Position numbers and translations under genes: made by a program. Under the pieces are notes generated by a model. It was not told the origin of the DNA. It did not search any database and saw nothing but the letters and a program-made list of their open reading frames with translations. A DNA stretch of 64,000 bases from an uncultured cyanobacterium. GTDB taxonomy: Bacteria; Cyanobacteriota; Cyanobacteriia; CACIAM-69d. The stretch is taken from assembly GCA_937883785.1 (NCBI GenBank), contig CALGDE010000068.1, forward strand, positions 1-64,000, given 5' to 3'. Each line of letters begins with the position of its first letter. Positions within the stretch are counted from its first letter, which is position 1. Of this stretch, positions 59,855-64,000 are shown one piece after another.

Positions 59855-62545
59855 TCAGGATATTGTTAGCTTGCCTTTGGTTCCGGGGCGGGTTTTGAGG
59901 GTTTGGCGGCAGGGAATTCTTATGTTGAACGTGGTAGATTCCCCTGGAGTTGAATCCACGGTTAGTTGTCCATGGTGCTCATCCACAACGATTTGATAAC
60001 TGACCGCCAAACCCAGTCCGGTGCCTTCGCCCACTGCTTTTGTGGTGTAAAAGGGATCGAAAATTCGATTCAGATTTTCAGCACTAATGCCGCTGCCGTT
60101 GTCCCGAATACGAATAATTACGCTGGAGTCCCCATCTTGTTCTGTGGATACCATAAGCAAAAGGGGCGATCGCAGACCCTTTTGTCCTGCCAAAGCGTCA
60201 ATGGCATTGGACAAAATGTTGAAAAATACCTGATTTAAATTGCCTGTAAAACATTCCACGGAAGGCAGGTTACCGTAGTCACGAATTAATTGAATTTCGT
60301 TGGCTTTTACGGAGTACTCCAACAGCAATAAAGTGCTGTCAATGCACTCATGGAGATCAACGGTTTTTAAACTAGCCTCATCAAGGCGTGAAAAAGTGCG
60401 CAAGCTATTAGTAATTGCCCGCACTCGATCAACGCCATTGTGCATAGATTGCAATACGTTCGGTAAGTCTTCCCGCAGGAATTCCAGGTCGATTTCGCTA
60501 ATGTTTAAATCGACGTTCGGTGAACTGCTGGGCAAATGTTCTTCGTAAATCGCCAACATTTTCCACAGGTCGCTTACGTACTCGTGAAGATAAGCCAGGT
60601 TACCGCTGATAAAGCCCATGGGATTGTTCATTTCGTGAGCGATTCCGGCCACCATTTTCCCCAGTGCGGAGATTTTTTCGTTTTGCACCAGTTGAGCCTG
60701 GGTGTTGCGTAAGCTTTCCAGGGCCGCCGTCAGGCGTTCGTTGCGCACCTGTAAGTCTGATGCGGCCTGCTTTAACGCTCGCTCATTTAATTTGCGCAGG
60801 CTAATATCGCTCAAAATGACGATTAGGGTGCCCTGGCTTCCCTGTTGGTAAGTGGTTGCCCGCAATTCCACGGGGAAGGTTTGCTGGTTATGGCGACGCC
60901 CCACCAGCTCCACAATTTGCCCGTCCTCGGCCCAGGTTCTTAAGTTGTTCCAAAATCGATCCTGCAATGGAGGTTGATCCGGTTGATTATCCTCGGGTGG
61001 GAGTCCTAGCTGCCTGGCATTGAGTTGCTCTTCCATTTGCTCCAGGTCAAACAGGTCAGCGATCGCCCGTCCAATCAGCTCATGGGATTCGTAGCGAAAT
61101 AGCTGATAGGCGACGGCGTTGGCGCTGCGGATGGTGCGATCGCTGGGGAAAACGGTAAAAATCGCTTCTGAAGCAGTGTTTATGATGGCCTGGGTTTTCG
61201 CCGTTGACCGTTCCAGCGCTCCAATGACGTCGTTGTACCGAGCTGCAATTTGCCCCACTTCCGTGAACGGTTCGGCGGGCACCCGCAGACTCAGATTGCC
61301 TGTTTGCTGGTGGGTGCTCATCACCTCAAACATCTCCACCAGGTCGGACCGGGCACCGTGCTCTACGATGTTTAGCCCCAGCAGCTCCTCCCGTGCCGAA
61401 ACCCGCAGGGGGGTGAACCGCGCCATAACCCACAGGGTAATAAAGGTGGCGCCCCCAGCCCACACTATCCCTGTCAGTACGCCGAGAAGCTGTACCCCCA
61501 GTTGGACCACGGGGCTTAGCCCGGTGCCTATTAGTTCAGAATTGCCAAATAGGGCCACCGCCAGGGTCCCCCAGATGCCGCCGCCCAGGTGCACCGGTAC
61601 AGCGCCTACTGCGTCGTCAATGCAGCAGCGCAACAGTAGCCGCCCAGAAATAAACATCACCACGCCCCCCATGGCGCCGACGACAGTGGCTGCTGTGGGG
61701 GTAATCACATGGCAGCAGGCGGTGACGGACACTAATCCCGCCAGGCAGCCGTTGGTAATCCACTCCACCTCCACCCGCTTGCCGCGCCCAACGGTGATGA
61801 GCAGCGGAAACAGGAGCCCGCCCGCGCCCCCTAAGACCGTGTTTAGCAAAATGCGGGGCACGGTGTCGTCGAAGGCTAGGGTACTGCCGCCATTAAAGCC
61901 TAGCCAGCCAAACCAAAGAATGAGGGCGCCCAAAATGGTGCGGGGGAAGTCGCTGCCATAAATGCTTCTTACGCTACCGTTTTTGTCGAAGCGATCGCGC
62001 CGGGGACCAATAATCAACATGGCGGCAAGGGCCACGCCGCCCCCTAACCCATGAACAACGGTGGAGCCAGCAAAGTCCACAAATCCCAGCTTTCCTAGCC
62101 AGCCGTAGGATGCACCATTTTGTAAGCCGTTCCAGGCCCAGTGCCCAAAAACGGGATAAATCAGCCCAGAGACGAGGGCGGACAGGACCACATAGGCGCG
62201 GAAGTGCATGCGCTCGGCGATCGCCCCGGACACAATGGCGACCGCCGTGCCGCAAAACATGGCTTGGAACAGGAAGAAAACGATTTCAGGGGTGCCAATG
62301 TTTCTCGACCACAGGGAAAAATCTGTCCCCCAGCCGTTGGCAGTGATGCCAAACATCAGCCCGTAGCCCAACAGCCAAAACAACAAAATTGAAACGGCGA
62401 AATCGGTGATGTTTTTGAGGGCAACGTTAATGCTGTTTTTCTGCCGAGTGGCTCCAGCCTCTAGGCATAGGAACCCGCCCTGCATTAGAAAAACAAGGAT
62501 TGCGCAAATTAAGATCCAAAGGCGATCAAGTAAAACCTGTTCCAT
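59855..62545 (-). CDS. Ammonium transporter-sensor histidine kinase fusion (Amt-PAS-HK)
   Basis: An 896-residue fusion. Residues 1-400 are a complete Amt/Rh channel with eleven membrane helices: pore residues D157, twin histidines H165 (S-T-V-V-H-G) and H319 (V-P-V-H-L-G-G-G-I-W-G), W-F-G-W-L-G-F-N-G-G-S (211-221), and the Amt C-terminal L-G-L-N-I-V-E-H-G. A HAMP-like segment (about 405-450), a PAS domain (about 450-585), a coiled coil and a HisKA/HATPase kinase follow, with H637 in A-H-E-M-N-N-P. The kinase part matches the other two kinases of this window. Related Amt-kinase fusions are thought to sense ammonium through the Amt part; transport ability here is unproved. Confidence 0.94.
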   Translation of the reverse strand: MEQVLLDRLWILICAILVFLMQGGFLCLEAGATRQKNSINVALKNITDFAVSILLFWLLGYGLMFGITANGWGTDFSLWSRNIGTPEIVFFLFQAMFCGTAVAIVSGAIAERMHFRAYVVLSALVSGLIYPVFGHWAWNGLQNGASYGWLGKLGFVDFAGSTVVHGLGGGVALAAMLIIGPRRDRFDKNGSVRSIYGSDFPRTILGALILWFGWLGFNGGSTLAFDDTVPRILLNTVLGGAGGLLFPLLITVGRGKRVEVEWITNGCLAGLVSVTACCHVITPTAATVVGAMGGVVMFISGRLLLRCCIDDAVGAVPVHLGGGIWGTLAVALFGNSELIGTGLSPVVQLGVQLLGVLTGIVWAGGATFITLWVMARFTPLRVSAREELLGLNIVEHGARSDLVEMFEVMSTHQQTGNLSLRVPAEPFTEVGQIAARYNDVIGALERSTAKTQAIINTASEAIFTVFPSDRTIRSANAVAYQLFRYESHELIGRAIADLFDLEQMEEQLNARQLGLPPEDNQPDQPPLQDRFWNNLRTWAEDGQIVELVGRRHNQQTFPVELRATTYQQGSQGTLIVILSDISLRKLNERALKQAASDLQVRNERLTAALESLRNTQAQLVQNEKISALGKMVAGIAHEMNNPMGFISGNLAYLHEYVSDLWKMLAIYEEHLPSSSPNVDLNISEIDLEFLREDLPNVLQSMHNGVDRVRAITNSLRTFSRLDEASLKTVDLHECIDSTLLLLEYSVKANEIQLIRDYGNLPSVECFTGNLNQVFFNILSNAIDALAGQKGLRSPLLLMVSTEQDGDSSVIIRIRDNGSGISAENLNRIFDPFYTTKAVGEGTGLGLAVSYQIVVDEHHGQLTVDSTPGESTTFNIRIPCRQTLKTRPGTKGKLTIS

Positions 62546-62916
62546 ACCTTACTTTTTCGACAAGATGGCTGGCACATCAGAAACCTTTTAACGGCAATGG
62601 GCTAATGGCAGTGGCAAGAGAGTGGACTCTCAGTGGACTCTTCGTGGAGTCGCTCCGCTGCCGCGTAAGGTTCACTCAGAAATACGTAGAAAAAATATGC
62701 AGAAAATCGAAAATTTTGACCCGCATCCTTTTTGGCGATCGCCAATACCCCTCGGATAACGGTCCCTAAACTAATCCCTAAAATAAGCTGCATCAATAAG
62801 ACGCTGTCTTAGGTTAACTCAAGGTAAAGTTGCCACTGATTTAAACCATTCAATTGTTAAGGGCAAAATCAGCCACCTATTTAAGATTAGTCATCTTAAA
62901 GTCAGCAATCTTAAAG
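62546..62916. other. 371-bp gap upstream of the Amt-kinase gene
   Basis: It lies between the Amt-kinase start and the 3' end of the CCB gene, both minus strand, and should contain the Amt-kinase promoter. I see a short ATCTTAAAGTCAGC word repeated around 62891-62921 and no gene. Confidence 0.5.
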
Positions 62917-63462
62917 TCAGCTGTCTATCAAATCGAGGGCTAATCTCAAAGACTCCACCTCGTCACGGTGCCCCTTTACGGTGATGCGCCCGGAAGCTTT
63001 GCCCGCCTCTGTTTCAATGGCTTCCGACAAAATCTCTACCCGTAGTACAACCTGTTCCACCCGTCCTGAGGTTTTCCAGTAAAACACCCCCGCCAGTGGA
63101 GCGATCGCCACCAGCCCCAGGGGCCAGTAGCCACTTTCGGGCACCGACAGAGAAATCACCAACCCCAGGCACAGCCCCCCAACCCCCGCCAGGGCGCTGA
63201 GTAATCCCGCCAAAAACTTGCTGGGAGCCACAAACCCTTCAAAGGTGACTTTGTCGTTTTCCTTATCTCGATTAATCACTTTGTAAGACCGAGCTGCAAA
63301 ATATTGCCGTAATAGGTCGCGCAATTCGGCCTCTGGCTGGGTGGCTAAAAACTGCTCCGTTTCAATGCGATCCTTTGCAGACGCTCGAATAAAGAAGAAC
63401 AACCCAATGGACAACAGCAGCGTCCAAACAAAGGTGGACTGGGTGGCGGCATTGTCAAACAT
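62917..63462 (-). CDS. Cofactor assembly of complex C subunit B (CCB2/CCB4-like)
   Basis: A 181-residue membrane protein. Start at ATG 63462 (MFDNAATQSTFVW); a TTG four codons upstream is less likely. One N-terminal helix (about 10-26, V-W-T-L-L-L-S-I-G-L-F-F-F-I-R-A-S) is followed by a soluble segment and a helical hairpin (about 85-130). The C-terminal domain contains V-L-R-V-E-I-L-S-E and I-T-V-K-G-H-R-D-E-V-E-S-L. The layout and the F-F-F-I-R-A-S-x-K-D-R motif match proteins annotated as cofactor assembly of complex C subunit B, which attach heme ci to cytochrome b6 in the thylakoid. Confidence 0.85.
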   Translation of the reverse strand: MFDNAATQSTFVWTLLLSIGLFFFIRASAKDRIETEQFLATQPEAELRDLLRQYFAARSYKVINRDKENDKVTFEGFVAPSKFLAGLLSALAGVGGLCLGLVISLSVPESGYWPLGLVAIAPLAGVFYWKTSGRVEQVVLRVEILSEAIETEAGKASGRITVKGHRDEVESLRLALDLIDS

Positions 63463-63474
63463 GGCAATTTTCAA

Positions 63475-63912
63475 GTCTTATTTTTTAAGTCTTGGGATAG
63501 AGAGATTAGGTCTTTTGATGGAGGTATAAATAGAGAAGAAGTGCAATTCCCTTAAATCTCCGCTGTTTTTCTTGCCATTATTCCCAAGTCAAGGCAAGAG
63601 GCGGTGTTGTCCTTTAGCATCTTTGTTGCGGCGCCCTTGATAAGCGCAGTGCAACAACCTTTGAAGAATACATGTTAGGGACAAGAGAGTATCTACTCTA
63701 AAAGCTGTTACAAACTGAATTCTTAAGGATTCAGTGGCGAGCTCGATGTACGGCTGTATGATTCGATTCTTTTAATTGTCTTGCTCAGTGGTTTCTTGGT
63801 TAAGGGTGCAAAAATTGCTGCTTCATTGGGGCTCTGGAAATTTTTTCTGAAATCAGGTTTCGAAATTTGATTTTTGGAAGTCATTTTCTAGACGCAATGC
63901 CGACGCACTCTA
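63475..63912. promoter_or_regulatory. 438-bp region with a stem-loop, upstream of a partial ORF
   Basis: Between the CCB gene (minus) and a plus-strand frame at the right edge. A bipartite stem lies at 63623-63657: TTGTTGC (63623-63629) pairs with GCAACAA (63651-63657) and GCGC (63631-63634) with GCGC (63644-63647). It could be a leader structure of the downstream gene or a remnant repeat. No other feature. Confidence 0.4.
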
Positions 63913-64000
63913 ATGGCTATTAACACTCACGCTATGACCTTTATCGAACAACTTAAGCATTGGTTCGAAACCTTTATTTTCTCTGCAAACACTTCCTACA
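63913..64000 (+). CDS. Partial open reading frame at window edge
   Basis: ATG at 63913 opens a frame that continues past the window end: MAINTHAMTFIEQLKHWFE, then T-F-I-F-S-A-N-T-S-Y. There is no clear Shine-Dalgarno, and a second ATG lies at codon 8. Only 29 residues are visible and I do not recognise them. Confidence 0.35.
   Translation, partial: MAINTHAMTFIEQLKHWFETFIFSANTSY

Overview
The window is chromosomal DNA from a cyanobacterium. It encodes phycobilisome core proteins (apcE, apcA, apcB, apcC), the photosystem II subunit PsbM, the cyclase factor Ycf54, a GUN4-domain protein, the bicarbonate transporter pair sbtA/sbtB, a CCB-type cytochrome b6f assembly factor and a cyanobacterial-type ATP synthase operon with both b and b' subunits. 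The octamer GCGATCGC (HIP1) is scattered throughout, including inside terminators. The genus cannot be fixed from sequence alone.

Layout. 0-10 kb, minus strand: a nuclease-like hypothetical, ycf54, pdxJ, a sensor histidine kinase broken by one in-frame amber codon, an orphan NrtA/CmpA-like binding protein, a 0.95-kb gap with a MITE-like element, a GT-C-type membrane glycosyltransferase and a zinc-ribbon/GUN4 protein. 10-15 kb, minus strand: three tandem paralogous PP-loop (QueC-like) ATPases followed by one clear and one doubtful miniature ORF, then glyQ. 15-27 kb: a repeat-containing exported protein, tRNA-Glu, a class I lysyl-tRNA synthetase, and the transcription/translation cluster rimP-nusA-rnpM-infB followed by a low-complexity-tail membrane protein. 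27-35 kb: psbM, pgsA, gloA, a VIT/vWA protein, a CPBP protease, a Uma2 nuclease and a VOC protein. 35-52 kb: apcE, a methyltransferase, the complete atp1-atpB-E-F2-F-H-A-G operon, apcABC, ftsW and sbtAB. 52-64 kb: a site-2 protease, YbjN and TerB proteins, purT, a dCache histidine kinase, an ammonium-transporter/histidine-kinase fusion, a CCB assembly protein and a partial reading frame at the right edge.

How the parts fit. Most genes are housekeeping or photosynthetic. The accessory content lies in (a) the PP-loop triplet with its miniature neighbours, which I cannot assign to a described pathway and consider the best candidate for something new; (b) three related sensor kinases without any response regulator in the window, one fused to an Amt channel and one apparently inactivated; and (c) two families of short non-autonomous mobile elements. 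One family has three copies flanked by TA dinucleotides; two of these sites abut genes whose stop codons are completed by the element. The other family is one IS903-like 150-bp element with a perfect 9-bp target duplication. All assignments are from reading the sequence; no database search was possible.
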